Below, piece by piece: positions 42,579 through 51,623 of a stretch of DNA of 64,000 nucleotides. Source of the DNA: JAFDVL01 sp964631865 (GTDB taxonomy: Bacteria > Acidobacteriota > Blastocatellia > RBC074); NCBI GenBank assembly GCA_964631865.1, contig CAZWAK010000004.1, positions 1-64,000 of the forward strand, given 5' to 3'. How positions within the stretch are numbered: position 1 is the stretch's first letter; every line of letters begins with the position of its first letter. The notes under the pieces were generated by a model, which was not told the DNA's origin, ran no database searches, and saw only the letters and a program-made list of their open reading frames with translations. The position numbers were made by a program, and so were the translations under genes.

Positions 42579-42833
42579 ATGTGGAAAGGCTTATTTGATC
42601 TCATCAGGCAAATGTTTACCCTCACCGATGCCGTACAAAAAACACAAAGTGATGTCACACAAATCAAACAGGATTTGCGCGAGTTGACCTTGACGGTGGT
42701 TCGTCAAGGCTTTGAAATTCAGATGATGCGGGAGCGCGAAGCTCACGAACGCGAAAAGCAAGAACTGCGCCGGGAAATCGAACAACTGCGCTCGCAACTT
42801 GCACTCCCGCCTGCCCCTGATGACAAAAAATGA
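42579..42833 (+). CDS. Small coiled-coil protein, partner of the preceding one
   Basis: An 84-residue protein with an N-terminal amphipathic stretch (MWKGLFDLIRQMFTLTDAV) and a long charged helix (REREAHEREKQELRREIEQLRSQLA). The ATG abuts the TGA of the previous gene, which suggests translational coupling. Six bases later an endonuclease-like gene begins, so all three may be one transcript. Function unknown. Confidence 0.65.
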   Translation: MWKGLFDLIRQMFTLTDAVQKTQSDVTQIKQDLRELTLTVVRQGFEIQMMREREAHEREKQELRREIEQLRSQLALPPAPDDKK

Positions 42834-42839
42834 CTTTGA

Positions 42840-44024
42840 ATGTTTGATTACCCCAACCATCAGCCATTGATTGCCGAACTTCATCGCTTTCAAACCAAAA
42901 CAGAATTGCTCGCTTCTGACGAGTATGAAACGCATCGTGCATACCTGACCGAACTCTTTCGCACACCGCACATCTTCACTGCCGAAAACGCGCGCCCACA
43001 TCTCAACAACTTTTTGCGCATCGCGCATTGGAACATCGAGAAAGGCAAATATCTCGACGACGTGATCGCCGCCTTTCAGCAGCATCCGATTTTGCGCGCG
43101 GCGGATTTGCTCTCGATCAACGAAGCCGATGTGGGGATGAATCGTTCGGCCCGAGCGTTTGTCGCGCGCGAGTTGGGCGCGGCGTTGGGAATGCACGTGG
43201 CGTTTGCGCCGTGTTATTTGGAATTCTCGAAAGGCTATGGCGACGATTTGACGATGCCGGGCGAAAACACGGTGGCGCTGCAAGGCAATGCGATCTTGTC
43301 GCGCTATGAATTGCACAATCCGCGCGTGATCGAATTGCCGCTCTGCTATGACCACTTCGAGCACGCGGAAAAGCGCATCGGCAATCGCAACGCGCTCGCA
43401 GTCGAAATTGAATGCAATGGCCAGCGCCTGAGTTTCGTCACAACGCATCTCGAAGTGCGCAATGCGCCGTCGTGTCGCGCCCAACAAATCGCGGCGATCA
43501 TCGCTGCGCTGGAAACACCGGACGCGCCAAACGCGGCCATCATTGCGGGCGATTTCAATAGCAACACGTTTGCGCGCGGCGGGATGTGGCGCACGTTGGG
43601 TGGATTGTTGCGCCTGATGTTTTCGGAGACAGACGTGTTGCGGAGAGCAATTGCCGCACCACAAGCGCGCGAGCCATTGTTTGCGCTGCTCAAGCGTCGC
43701 GGCTTCACCGACGCGGGCTTCAATAGCGACGATGTGACCTGTTACGTGCCGCTCAGGATTTTGGAAGATCGCGGCAAGCTCCCGCGCTTGCTGACGGCTG
43801 CCATCAATCGGCAAATGGCGCGCTACAACGGGCAACTGGATTTTCGCCTGGATTGGATGGTGGGGCGCGGGGTCAAGCCGCTCGGCGCACACGAGGTGAT
43901 AGATGCGGTGACAAACACTGCCAGCCTGCCACCGCAAACGATAGCAGGTTGGCGCAATGCGCATGGTAGGGCAATCACCGACCACGATCCGATTACTGTT
44001 GATGTGCAACTTGCTCCGCTGTAA
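42840..44024 (+). CDS. Endonuclease/exonuclease/phosphatase-family protein
   Basis: A 394-residue protein with the DNase I-like fold. Catalytic signatures are HWNIEKGKY, INEADVGMNRS (metal-binding Glu), TTHLEVRN (His), IAGDFNSNT (Asp/Asn) and TDHDPI (Asp-His). There is no signal peptide. The family covers DNA-repair nucleases, sphingomyelinases and inositol phosphatases. A substrate cannot be named. It follows two small coiled-coil genes closely. Confidence 0.88.
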   Translation: MFDYPNHQPLIAELHRFQTKTELLASDEYETHRAYLTELFRTPHIFTAENARPHLNNFLRIAHWNIEKGKYLDDVIAAFQQHPILRAADLLSINEADVGMNRSARAFVARELGAALGMHVAFAPCYLEFSKGYGDDLTMPGENTVALQGNAILSRYELHNPRVIELPLCYDHFEHAEKRIGNRNALAVEIECNGQRLSFVTTHLEVRNAPSCRAQQIAAIIAALETPDAPNAAIIAGDFNSNTFARGGMWRTLGGLLRLMFSETDVLRRAIAAPQAREPLFALLKRRGFTDAGFNSDDVTCYVPLRILEDRGKLPRLLTAAINRQMARYNGQLDFRLDWMVGRGVKPLGAHEVIDAVTNTASLPPQTIAGWRNAHGRAITDHDPITVDVQLAPL

Positions 44025-44045
44025 TTGCACGCTGCCGAGCGCAGG

Positions 44046-45740
44046 CTATTGAATCGTTATAGCTTGATGTAGCGTGGCACTACGACCATCCGGGTTGATG
44101 ACCGTCAGGTCATACGTGCCGGGAGTGGCAAAAGGCGGTATTTCGACAAAGACCCGAAGGTTTGTTTCTGTACCGGAAGCGGTATAAAACGGGATGATGC
44201 CGGAACCGCCGAAGTAGACGCTGGCTTGAGGCGAGAAGCCTGCGCCGACAATGTCCAGAATTTCCGAAGTGCCAACAAACAGATACGAAGGGGAGACATA
44301 ATCCACTCGGAGTTGCGGCAGCAGGATTTGTACGCTCGCGGTTGCTGTGGCAGACCCGCCGTGCCCATCATTGACAGACAAGACAATCGTGTGCGCACCG
44401 AGGCCCAGCTTTACGCTCAACGCGGCTCCTTGCCCAACGACCTGCCCTGCCACGCTCCATGTGTACGTCAGAGGATCGTTGTCGGGATCGGTTGACGCCG
44501 TGCCGTTGAGTTGCACGACGGCTCCCTCGGCGTCAGTGGCCTCGATAGTCGCAGGCAAGGGCGCAATCACTGCGGTTGGAGGCCGGTTGCTGTTGTTTTG
44601 CTCCAGCAGTTCACGCAGGAACGCAAAGCGCGCGTCGGCCCAGGCAGGGAGTTCGGTTTGATATACATAATCGTACCACTCCGCGCCTAACGGCAATTGC
44701 GGCGAGGCCAGCAGCGTGTCGCGCACCTGCGCATACTTGGCCGCTACCGCCGCTTTCAAAACGCTGGGTTCGAGCAGCGGCAGCAATTCGCGCAGATACG
44801 AACGATACAGCGGGCCGTATTCGGGGTCGTTCACGAGTTCGGTGAAATGCCGCTGCGTGTCGCCCTCGGTGTAAATCGTCTGAAACGGATTGAAGTACGT
44901 GCCGCCGTTCGAGTCAATGGTGTTGTCCATATCGTCGGCCATAAACCAGATTCGTTTGCTGGCGGTCTCCTGCACGAAGTTGTAGTTGTAGGGGAAGCTC
45001 GGATAGTTATCGTTGCTGCCGAGCAGTTGCACGACGGCAGTGGAATACAGAAACGATGGGATTTGCAAATACTGCTGCGTCTGTGCAGGCGCGTAGATAT
45101 TGCAAAAGCCATCTATTTCATCTGTGCCGATTCTTCCATAACAACCGCTTTCGTAGATCGTGATTTGGCGCGTGCCGAGTTGGGGTTCGAGCAAATCTCT
45201 GTTCACGTCTTCGAGCAACGTTTGCACGTGATACAACTCGCCGTTGAAATAAACCGCGACGATGTTGGATTTCTTGCGCAAGACTTTGATGTCGGGGCGA
45301 CGCTGCGCGGCCTGCTCCATCGTCCGCCACGCCATCCATTCGTGCAGTGTGTAGCAATTGCCGCGATCCGTTTCAAACCGGTCGGCGACATAGCCATCAG
45401 GGAAGGTGATTTTGCTGGCGAAATCCAACCGAAACTGCCGCTTGTCTCCGCACAGCGACGAATTGCCCAACCGTTGGCGAATCGTGCCGGTGTAGGTTTG
45501 GCCTTGATAGACGAACGTGATCGGCACTCTGGCGGTGCTGCCTGCTTCGAGTACCGCCGCCAAATCGTTCGGGTCAATCGTGATGTGAAACTGCGGAAAG
45601 TAATCGTCGCGCCAAGTGGTGGGCGATTGTGTTTGCGCGTGCGCGGAAAAAATGGTGAGGATCAAAAAAAAGATTGTGGTTACGAGACGACTTGGCCAAA
45701 AACGCCTGCTCGGCGCTCCGCCAAAGAGATCGCGAATCAT
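44046..45740 (-). CDS. Secreted CotH-kinase-family protein with PKD and IPT domains
   Basis: A 564-residue protein. After a signal peptide (LVTTIFFLILTIFSAHA) the CotH region runs from residue 45 to 370, with RQRLGNSSLCGDKRQFRLDF, GELYHVQTLLEDVNRDLLE and the acidic FMADDMDNTI that binds metal in CotH kinases. A PKD domain (NRPPTAVIAPLPATIEA, YTWSVAGQVVGQGAALS, HTIVLSVNDGHGG) and an IPT/TIG domain (LRVDYVSPSYLFVGTSEILDIVGAGFSPQASVYF) follow. CotH phosphorylates spore-coat proteins in Bacillus. In non-sporulating bacteria its target is unknown and is probably extracellular. Confidence 0.88.
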   Translation of the reverse strand: MIRDLFGGAPSRRFWPSRLVTTIFFLILTIFSAHAQTQSPTTWRDDYFPQFHITIDPNDLAAVLEAGSTARVPITFVYQGQTYTGTIRQRLGNSSLCGDKRQFRLDFASKITFPDGYVADRFETDRGNCYTLHEWMAWRTMEQAAQRRPDIKVLRKKSNIVAVYFNGELYHVQTLLEDVNRDLLEPQLGTRQITIYESGCYGRIGTDEIDGFCNIYAPAQTQQYLQIPSFLYSTAVVQLLGSNDNYPSFPYNYNFVQETASKRIWFMADDMDNTIDSNGGTYFNPFQTIYTEGDTQRHFTELVNDPEYGPLYRSYLRELLPLLEPSVLKAAVAAKYAQVRDTLLASPQLPLGAEWYDYVYQTELPAWADARFAFLRELLEQNNSNRPPTAVIAPLPATIEATDAEGAVVQLNGTASTDPDNDPLTYTWSVAGQVVGQGAALSVKLGLGAHTIVLSVNDGHGGSATATASVQILLPQLRVDYVSPSYLFVGTSEILDIVGAGFSPQASVYFGGSGIIPFYTASGTETNLRVFVEIPPFATPGTYDLTVINPDGRSATLHQAITIQ

Positions 45741-45877
45741 TTTGTGCTCCTATAGATTGTAAAGATGATTGCCGGCTTTTGGGGAGATAAGTCGGAAGCC
45801 CCGCGTTTAGAAATTCCCCCAAACGCACAGTTAAAGACGACGAGCGTTGAGGAACGGTTGCAAAAAGTAAAAGTGGG

Positions 45878-45913
45878 GTAGCGCGATTTGGCAAATCGCG
45901 CCACATTTTCTGA
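45878..45913 (+). repeat. Palindromic GCGATTTGGCAAATCGC element (copy 2)
   Basis: Plus-strand copy running from GTAGCGCG through GCGCCACATTTTCTGA. It is identical over 36 bases to copy 3 at 45951-45986, 73 bases on. Here the ribosome binding site part has decayed to GAGTGA and no gene follows it. Confidence 0.9.
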
Positions 45914-45950
45914 GTGATCCGCGTTGGCAAAGTGCGTGAGCGCCGCTGTG

Positions 45951-45986
45951 GTAGCGCGATTTGGCAAATCGCGCCACATTTTCTGA
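45951..45986 (+). repeat. Palindromic GCGATTTGGCAAATCGC element (copy 3)
   Basis: Identical to copy 2 over 36 bases and in the same direction. It lies 14 bases beyond the stop codon of rsgA, which ends at 46000 on the opposite strand, and may serve as its terminator since the stem is symmetrical. Confidence 0.9.
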
Positions 45987-45999
45987 GGCAGGGGCCCAT

Positions 46000-47094
46000 T
46001 CAAACGCCTTTGCGTTTGGCGCGGGCGCGTTGTTCGGCAAGTTTCGTGAGCTTCTTCCACTTCTTTTGTTCCTGCCGTCGCGCCAAATCGTCTTGTCGTA
46101 ACGCGAGATGATGCACTTCTTTTTGCAGCTTGTGGTAGTTTTCCAATCGCTCGGTGGCGAGCGTTCCGTTTTCCAATGCCGCCTGCACAGCACAACGCGG
46201 CTCGCTCTGGTGCTGACAATCGCCGAAGAAACATTGCGCGGCCAACGCTTCGATGTCCTCGAACGTCGTTTCGATTCCGCTTTCGACCTCCCACAATTGC
46301 AACTCGCGCATGCCGGGCGTGTCGAGCACCAAGCCACCTTGCGGCAGCAAAATCAATTCGCGGTGGCGCGTCGCGTGTTGTCCGCGATCATCGTGCGCGC
46401 GCACTTCCTTGACTGCCTGTCGCTCGAAGCCCAACAGATGATTGATGAGTGTGGATTTGCCAACGCCGGACATGCCGATCAACGCAATCGTTTGCCCGGC
46501 GCAACAGTACGAGTGCAATTCGTCGAGTCCCTGCATCGTTTTGACGCTGACGATATGCAGCGGAACGTGCTGCGCCGCCGTTTGTAACGCTGCCACGCGC
46601 GTTTTGATCTCTGCTTCGTCCGGGCACAAATCCGCTTTGCTCAGCACAATCACAGGCCGCGCGCCGCTGTCCCAAATCGTTGTCAAATACCGCTCGACTC
46701 TCCGCGCATTGAAATCCTGATTGAGCGACGTGACGAGAAAAATCGTGTCCACATTCGCGCCGACGATTTGCGCTTCCGTTTTCGCGCCCGCCGCTTTGCG
46801 CGCAAATTTACTTTGGCGCGGCAGTACGGCTTGAATGCGCGCTTTGTCTTCCGCAGGACGCAACCGCAGCGCGACCCAATCGCCGACCGCAGGCATATCT
46901 TCGGTGCTGACGGCTTCGTAGCGCAGTTTGCCCGCCGCTTCAGCCATCACTTCGCCATCGGCGGTGTAGACGCGATAGAGATGTTGATTTTGAAACGACA
47001 CACGACCGGGCAGATATTCGTGCGCGAGGAACGGCTGAAAATGCTGCGCAAAATGCTCGTTCCAACCGAATTGCAGTAACACTTCAAAATTCAT
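46000..47094 (-). CDS. rsgA: Ribosome small-subunit-dependent GTPase A
   Basis: A 364-residue circularly permuted GTPase that helps mature the 30S subunit. An OB-fold comes first (residues 20-110). G4 (LSKADL) then precedes G1 (GMSGVGKST), the permuted order, and G3 is DTPGM. The C-terminal zinc finger is CFFGDCQHQSEPRC. Start is ATG 47094, where OB-fold homology begins; readings further upstream translate the inverted repeat at 47145-47220. Confidence 0.95.
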   Translation of the reverse strand: MNFEVLLQFGWNEHFAQHFQPFLAHEYLPGRVSFQNQHLYRVYTADGEVMAEAAGKLRYEAVSTEDMPAVGDWVALRLRPAEDKARIQAVLPRQSKFARKAAGAKTEAQIVGANVDTIFLVTSLNQDFNARRVERYLTTIWDSGARPVIVLSKADLCPDEAEIKTRVAALQTAAQHVPLHIVSVKTMQGLDELHSYCCAGQTIALIGMSGVGKSTLINHLLGFERQAVKEVRAHDDRGQHATRHRELILLPQGGLVLDTPGMRELQLWEVESGIETTFEDIEALAAQCFFGDCQHQSEPRCAVQAALENGTLATERLENYHKLQKEVHHLALRQDDLARRQEQKKWKKLTKLAEQRARAKRKGV

Positions 47095-47144
47095 GTCTGC
47101 TCGCTCAATACTCGATAAAAGTTTTATCGTAGTGAATTCCGCGA

Positions 47145-47220
47145 CATTCTTCATTCTCGATTCTGGATTCTTCATTCTTGGGTAGAAGAATTGAGAATCC
47201 AGAATCGAGAATGAAGAATG
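47145..47220. repeat. Long inverted repeat with 26-bp perfect arms
   Basis: The arm at 47145-47170 begins CATTCTTCATTCTCG. Its exact reverse complement lies at 47195-47220. The 24-base spacer is itself partly complementary, so a hairpin of more than 30 bp can form. It is built of ATTCT words and lies between rsgA and the metallopeptidase gene. Confidence 0.92.
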
Positions 47221-47262
47221 AAACCAATGAGCCTTCCTTGAAAACTTATCTTTACAAAGCAC

Positions 47263-48747
47263 TCAATGCCCCAGTTGCGCCAAAACCGTGTTTTGTTTGA
47301 GCGACACGCTCTTGCTGATGCTCAGGCGCGGCGATCCCGAAGCGGTTTGAACTTCCAGCCCGTACGATTTTACGAGTTGGGCCAATTCAATGTTTTGCGT
47401 GCCTTCGACGTAGGCGCGAATGAACTTCTCAAACTTCCCGGCCTTGCGCATCGTGGCCAGCACTTCGCGGTTGCCGAGGTCGCGTTGCCGATAGTTCCAA
47501 TACAATTCGCGCAGCACATCCATCACGTTCTGACGGCTCTCGCTTTGCGTGCGCAGTTCCAAATCATACAGCGCGGCCACCAACGTGCCTTTGCCATAGA
47601 CCAGATCATAATTCGCCGCGTTGGCAAACTTGCTCTGCGACGCTGCGAGCAGCGACACCTGTTTGCGCAACGGATTGGCGGCGTAGGTTCCATACTCGAA
47701 CCCGATTTCGTCCAGGTAGTCGCGCAACGTAATGAAGCGCAGTTGATTCAACGTCAGCAAGGCGACATAGCGCGCCGTGCCTTCCCAAAACCAATCGAAG
47801 TTCTCGCGCGCCTGAAACGCTTCGGGCAAATAAAAGTGAAACAACTCGTGCGCCAGATGTTTTTGATACAGCGCCAGCGTGCGCCGCGAATCCGCATCCG
47901 GATTGAGCATCATCACGATGCTGCGCCCGCGTGTCAGCGCCGAAGAGCGCAGCCCCGTGAGCGGAACCGGAAACGGCGCGAGCGTCACCAAAAAATCACC
48001 GACTTCGCGGCTGCCGATCATCGTGGCCTGTTGTCGCGCGATGGCTTCGACCAGCAGATTGACTTGCACATCGGACAGGCTCACGTCGCCGGCCAGCGCC
48101 ACTTGCAGTCTCATCTGTTCGACGTTGATGTTTTGGGTGCGCAATGGGCCGAAGAAAAAAACGGCGCGCTCGACATTCGCTACATCGTACGCCCCAAATT
48201 TTTCCGGCTCGGTCGTGGCCACTTGCCATTCGTCGGGCAATTGGAATTTCAAGCGCACGGCAGAGGATTCGCACGTGACTTGATTGACTCCGCAAAGACT
48301 CGGCAGCGCGTCCGACAACAGCAGCAAGCCAAACTGCGGGCTGAGACTGGAGGTCAAAGCATATTTGCTCGGATCGCGCGCGACGCCATTGATTGCGCCG
48401 AGCCGCAATTCGTACTCCAATGTGAGGCGCGGCGCAGCGTTCGGATTGACGCGGTAGACGCCGCTGCCCAGAATTTCCGGCAACAGCCGTTGCCCGTTCG
48501 CGTCTGTGATGCGAATGCGGTAGAGCCGCTGGCTCAAGCCGTCGAGTCCGGCAAAACGCTCCACAAAACGCAATTCCACTTTGCCCGTCGTCGAGAAATC
48601 GGACACAGCGCAACTGACTTTGACGGAACGTTCCGCCGGAGCCGTCGCCGCGATTTGACAGAACATCGTGGCAGCGAAATTGGGTGCGGAAAAAAGAAGA
48701 AGGGCGCTACAAAAAAACAACCACCGGCCACCCCAGACGTTCGGCAT
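47263..48747 (-). CDS. Secreted HExxH metallopeptidase (M61-like)
   Basis: A 494-residue protein with signal peptide (WLFFCSALLLFSAPNFA). Residues 30-300 are beta-rich with a few cysteines. A gluzincin site follows: HLAHELFHFYLP, then the third ligand in DWFWEGTARYVALL. The N-terminal beta domain and the HELFH/WEG pattern resemble M61 glycyl aminopeptidases, but identity is not certain. The start overlaps the stop of the J-domain gene as TGATG, so translation is coupled. A chaperone partner for export is a possible reading. Confidence 0.8.
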   Translation of the reverse strand: MPNVWGGRWLFFCSALLLFSAPNFAATMFCQIAATAPAERSVKVSCAVSDFSTTGKVELRFVERFAGLDGLSQRLYRIRITDANGQRLLPEILGSGVYRVNPNAAPRLTLEYELRLGAINGVARDPSKYALTSSLSPQFGLLLLSDALPSLCGVNQVTCESSAVRLKFQLPDEWQVATTEPEKFGAYDVANVERAVFFFGPLRTQNINVEQMRLQVALAGDVSLSDVQVNLLVEAIARQQATMIGSREVGDFLVTLAPFPVPLTGLRSSALTRGRSIVMMLNPDADSRRTLALYQKHLAHELFHFYLPEAFQARENFDWFWEGTARYVALLTLNQLRFITLRDYLDEIGFEYGTYAANPLRKQVSLLAASQSKFANAANYDLVYGKGTLVAALYDLELRTQSESRQNVMDVLRELYWNYRQRDLGNREVLATMRKAGKFEKFIRAYVEGTQNIELAQLVKSYGLEVQTASGSPRLSISKSVSLKQNTVLAQLGH

Positions 48748-49529
48748 CACCAGTCCTCCAATCGCAAATTGACAACGTACATCGTGTCCACAATCAACAC
48801 TGCGATGGGGGGATAAAATAACGCGCTGAAGAAGCCATCCAGCAAAGTGGTTTCGCCCATCAGCGTGTGCGTAAAATCTTCGGCCAGCAAGCCTAGCAAA
48901 AAGCCCAGTCCTAAAGAAGCCAGATACCCGCCCACCACAAACCACGCGGCAAAGAGGCGGGTGAACGGCTTCTTCTGCCTGGCTGACCGCGTCACAGACA
49001 TCATTTCCTGCTGATAGGTGTAATGATCGAAGTGGCGTTTGAGCGTCAAGGCGAGGTGAAAGATGCTGCCGGCGAACAACAGTATCAGCACCACGTACCA
49101 AAACGGATTGGTCGTTTCGACAATGCCGGGCTTGAACATTGCGACCGCGAATGTCGAGATGAACAGCGTCACGGTCGTAAACACCGCGTGTCCGCGCGCT
49201 TTGGTTTCGGCGCGCTCTTTGGCCAGCCATTCGTTGACGGCACGGTCGGCTTGCGCTTGATAATACGCCCGCCGCGCGGCGCGTGCCGATTGTTGTGCGC
49301 GTTGCACTTTGGCGCGGTCTGCGGTCACGCCTTCGCAGTCATAGAGCTTGCGTCGTTGCGGATCACTCAGGATGTGATAGGCGTCCGTGACGCGGGCAAA
49401 GCGACGCGCCGAAGCAGGATCAGGATTGACATCAGGGTGATATTTACGCGCCAAGCGGCGATAGGCGGATTTGATTTCAGTTGGGCTGGCGGTGCGTTGG
49501 ACGCCCAGCATACGGTATAAATCAGCCAC
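48747..49529 (-). CDS. Membrane-anchored J-domain protein
   Basis: A protein of about 260 residues. The N-terminal J-domain is clear (DLYRMLGVQRTASPTEIKSAYRRLARKYHPDVNPDPASARRFARVTDAYHILSDPQRRKLYD), with the HPD that stimulates DnaK. A charged helix then leads to four transmembrane segments (FTTVTLFISTFAVAMF, FWYVVLILLFAGSIFHLAL, LFAAWFVVGGYLASLGLGFLLGL, GFFSALFYPPIAVLIVDTMYVV). It would bring DnaK to the inner membrane. GTG 49529 is chosen because GAGG lies eight bases before it; a TTG at 49613 has no ribosome binding site. It overlaps the secreted metallopeptidase gene. Confidence 0.85.
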   Translation of the reverse strand: MADLYRMLGVQRTASPTEIKSAYRRLARKYHPDVNPDPASARRFARVTDAYHILSDPQRRKLYDCEGVTADRAKVQRAQQSARAARRAYYQAQADRAVNEWLAKERAETKARGHAVFTTVTLFISTFAVAMFKPGIVETTNPFWYVVLILLFAGSIFHLALTLKRHFDHYTYQQEMMSVTRSARQKKPFTRLFAAWFVVGGYLASLGLGFLLGLLAEDFTHTLMGETTLLDGFFSALFYPPIAVLIVDTMYVVNLRLEDW

Positions 49530-49635
49530 GTGCGCAACCTCAGAAAAACGACTCAAAACCTTCAGCAGAAACCCGTGCCGCAGTCCATCGGGGAGGAGTG
49601 GAATGAATATCAAGACGGGTCACGGGACGCGCTCT

Positions 49636-49663
49636 ATTGTACGATTTCTGAATGCGGTTGCAA
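49636..49663 (-). promoter_or_regulatory. Sigma-70-type promoter of the J-domain operon
   Basis: On the minus strand TTGCAA (49663-49658) and TACAAT (49641-49636) are separated by 16 bases. Transcription would start near 49629. Confidence 0.55.
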
Positions 49664-49734
49664 GATGAATGTTGAGGAAGGCTGACAAAGTGATGGCAAA
49701 AGAATGTGCGACCGATGCGCGCCCTAAAAGATAA

Positions 49735-49778
49735 CGCCCGTGACCGCGTTCCCCTCACGAATGACCCGGTCACGGGCG
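49735..49778 (-). terminator. Intrinsic terminator downstream of pepA
   Basis: CGCCCGTGACCG (49735-49746) pairs perfectly with CGGTCACGGGCG (49767-49778). On the minus strand the stem is followed by TTATCTTTTAG, so it probably ends the pepA transcript. Confidence 0.7.
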
Positions 49779-49928
49779 ACCAGCGGAGACTTGCTGATTC
49801 TTCCCGCAAGCCCGCATGCGACTACTCCCAACTCACCTCTCGTCACCCTCATCACTGCTTATATCGCAGGTTGCGGGGAGGATATTCCCGGCCTCTTTGA
49901 AACACGGGGAAATAGTGTAAGGAGGTTT

Positions 49929-50028
49929 CATTTCCCAGTTTCCAATTGTCATTTTTCATTTCTCCTTGGCTGCGGTCGCATCCCTAAACAATGACAAATG
50001 AAAAATCAGAAATGGAAACTGGGAAATG
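49929..50028. repeat. Word-like inverted repeat with CATTTCCCAGTTTCC arms
   Basis: CATTTCCCAGTTTCC at 49929-49943 is answered exactly by GGAAACTGGGAAATG at 50014-50028. Inner words TCATTTTTCATTT and AAATGAAAAAT are also mutually complementary. It ends ten bases before the pepA stop codon. Confidence 0.9.
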
Positions 50029-50038
50029 CCCCATTTTC

Positions 50039-51529
50039 TTAGCCCGCCATCTGACTGACCAAATTCACGAGCGTCCGCACACAAACGCCCGTTGGGCCAA
50101 CCGACAGATACGGCTTGCTGCTTTCGTTCCAGGCCGTGCCTGCGATGTCCAAATGCGCCCAGGGCGTGTCGCCAACGAATTCGCGGATGAAGTACGCGCC
50201 CGTGATCGTGCCGGCCTTGCGTCCGCCGACGTTTTTGATGTCGGCGATGTCGCTCTTGATTTGATCGCGATATTCGCGGTCGAGCGGTAACTGCCAAATC
50301 TTTTCGCCGGACGCTTTGCCCGCATTGATGACGGCGTCAACCCATTCCTGATTGTTGCCGAGCACCGCGACATAGACATCGCCAAGCGCAATCGAAACTG
50401 CGCCCGTCAGTGTCGCCAAATCCACAATCTTTGTCGCGCCGAGCTTGATCGCGTACGCCACTGCATCGCACAGAATCAAACGGCCTTCGGCGTCGGTGTT
50501 GATGACCTCAATCGTTTTGCCGAGCATCGAACGCACGACGTCGCCGGGACGTTGCGCGCGACCACCGGGCATGTTTTCGACGGCGGGGACGATGCCGATG
50601 ACATTGACGGCAGGCTTGAGTTGCGCAATCGCGCGCATTGCCGCAATCGTCGTCGCGCCGCCCGCCATATCGTATTTCATTTTTTCCATGCCATCCGCAG
50701 GCTTGATCGAAATGCCGCCCGTATCGAACGTCACGCCTTTGCCGACAATCGCAATCGTTTCGTTCGATGTCGGCTCGGCGCTCGGCGTGTAGGTCATCAC
50801 AATCATCTTGGCGGGTTCGGCGCTACCTTGCGCGACGCCGAGCAGTGCGCCCATGCCGAGTTCTTTCATGCGCGCTTCGTCGAGCACATCCAATTCCAAG
50901 CCATATTTCTGCGCGACTTCTTCGGCTTGCCGCGCAAGTTCCGTCGGCGTCATCAGATTGCTCGGTTCGTTGATGATTTCGCGCGCGAGGTTCGCGGCTT
51001 CGGCGAGGATGCGACCGCGTTCGGCGCTTTGCGCAAGCGATTGCGAATCGCCTTCGACCGTTGCGACGATCATCTGCTCGATGAGCTTTTCTTCTTTGTC
51101 GCTGGTTTTGTATTTGTCGGCATCCCAGAGCGACAACAACGCGCCTTCGACGCCCGCTTGCACAGCTTCGCCGAGCGGCAATTGCGAGCGGCGCAGGAAC
51201 GCGAATTTGCGCACGTTTTTCGCGCGCAGGAATCGTGCTGCCGTGCCGATCATGCGCCGCACCACGTCGTTGTTGTAATCGCTGAGCTTGCCGCCGCCGA
51301 GCAATAACAACCGCTTCGCTGCGATGTCGCCGGGATTGTGCAAATACACCGTTTCGCCGCTCTTGCCCGACAATTCGCCGTTCTCAATCAATGCCGTAAT
51401 CAATCCGCCCGACCGTTTGTCAAGTTCGGCTAACGAGCCTTCTTCGGGCTTCTCGCCTTCGTAAATGTTGACGACCAGCGCGTCACATTCGATTTCATAA
51501 AACTTTCTCGCATCTGCTTTGACTTCCAT
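50039..51529 (-). CDS. pepA: Leucyl aminopeptidase (M17)
   Basis: A 496-residue cytosolic aminopeptidase with two metal ions. The family signature is NTDAEGRLILCDA near residue 345. Metal-binding residues are in VGKGVTFDTGGISIKP and KYDMAGGA. The C-terminal substrate loop reads GRKAGTITGAYFIREFVGDTPWAHLDIAGTAW. The N-terminal macro-like domain is complete. The ribosome binding site AGGAG belongs to a palindromic repeat element upstream. It probably degrades peptides released by proteases. Confidence 0.96.
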   Translation of the reverse strand: MEVKADARKFYEIECDALVVNIYEGEKPEEGSLAELDKRSGGLITALIENGELSGKSGETVYLHNPGDIAAKRLLLLGGGKLSDYNNDVVRRMIGTAARFLRAKNVRKFAFLRRSQLPLGEAVQAGVEGALLSLWDADKYKTSDKEEKLIEQMIVATVEGDSQSLAQSAERGRILAEAANLAREIINEPSNLMTPTELARQAEEVAQKYGLELDVLDEARMKELGMGALLGVAQGSAEPAKMIVMTYTPSAEPTSNETIAIVGKGVTFDTGGISIKPADGMEKMKYDMAGGATTIAAMRAIAQLKPAVNVIGIVPAVENMPGGRAQRPGDVVRSMLGKTIEVINTDAEGRLILCDAVAYAIKLGATKIVDLATLTGAVSIALGDVYVAVLGNNQEWVDAVINAGKASGEKIWQLPLDREYRDQIKSDIADIKNVGGRKAGTITGAYFIREFVGDTPWAHLDIAGTAWNESSKPYLSVGPTGVCVRTLVNLVSQMAG

Positions 51530-51536
51530 GAGTTCG

Positions 51537-51578
51537 CTCCTGAAAAAATGTGGCGCGATTTGCCAAATCGCGTTACTC
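51537..51578 (-). repeat. Palindromic GCGATTTGGCAAATCGC element with ribosome binding site (copy 4)
   Basis: On the minus strand GTAACGCGATTTGGCAAATC continues through GCGCCACATTTTTTC to AGGAG, seven bases before the pepA ATG. It is the second copy that brings a Shine-Dalgarno sequence to a gene. Confidence 0.88.
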
Positions 51579-51590
51579 CATCTAAAAATG

Positions 51591-51615
51591 GGTTGCGATT
51601 TGCCAAATCGCGCTA
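51591..51615. repeat. Short palindromic GCGATTTGCCAAATCGC copy (copy 5)
   Basis: A shorter copy, GGTTGCGATTTGCCAAATCG followed by CGCTAC, 13 bases beyond copy 4. It lies between pepA and smpB, eight bases before the smpB stop codon, where it may help end the smpB transcript. Confidence 0.8.
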
Positions 51616-51623
51616 CGTTCCGA

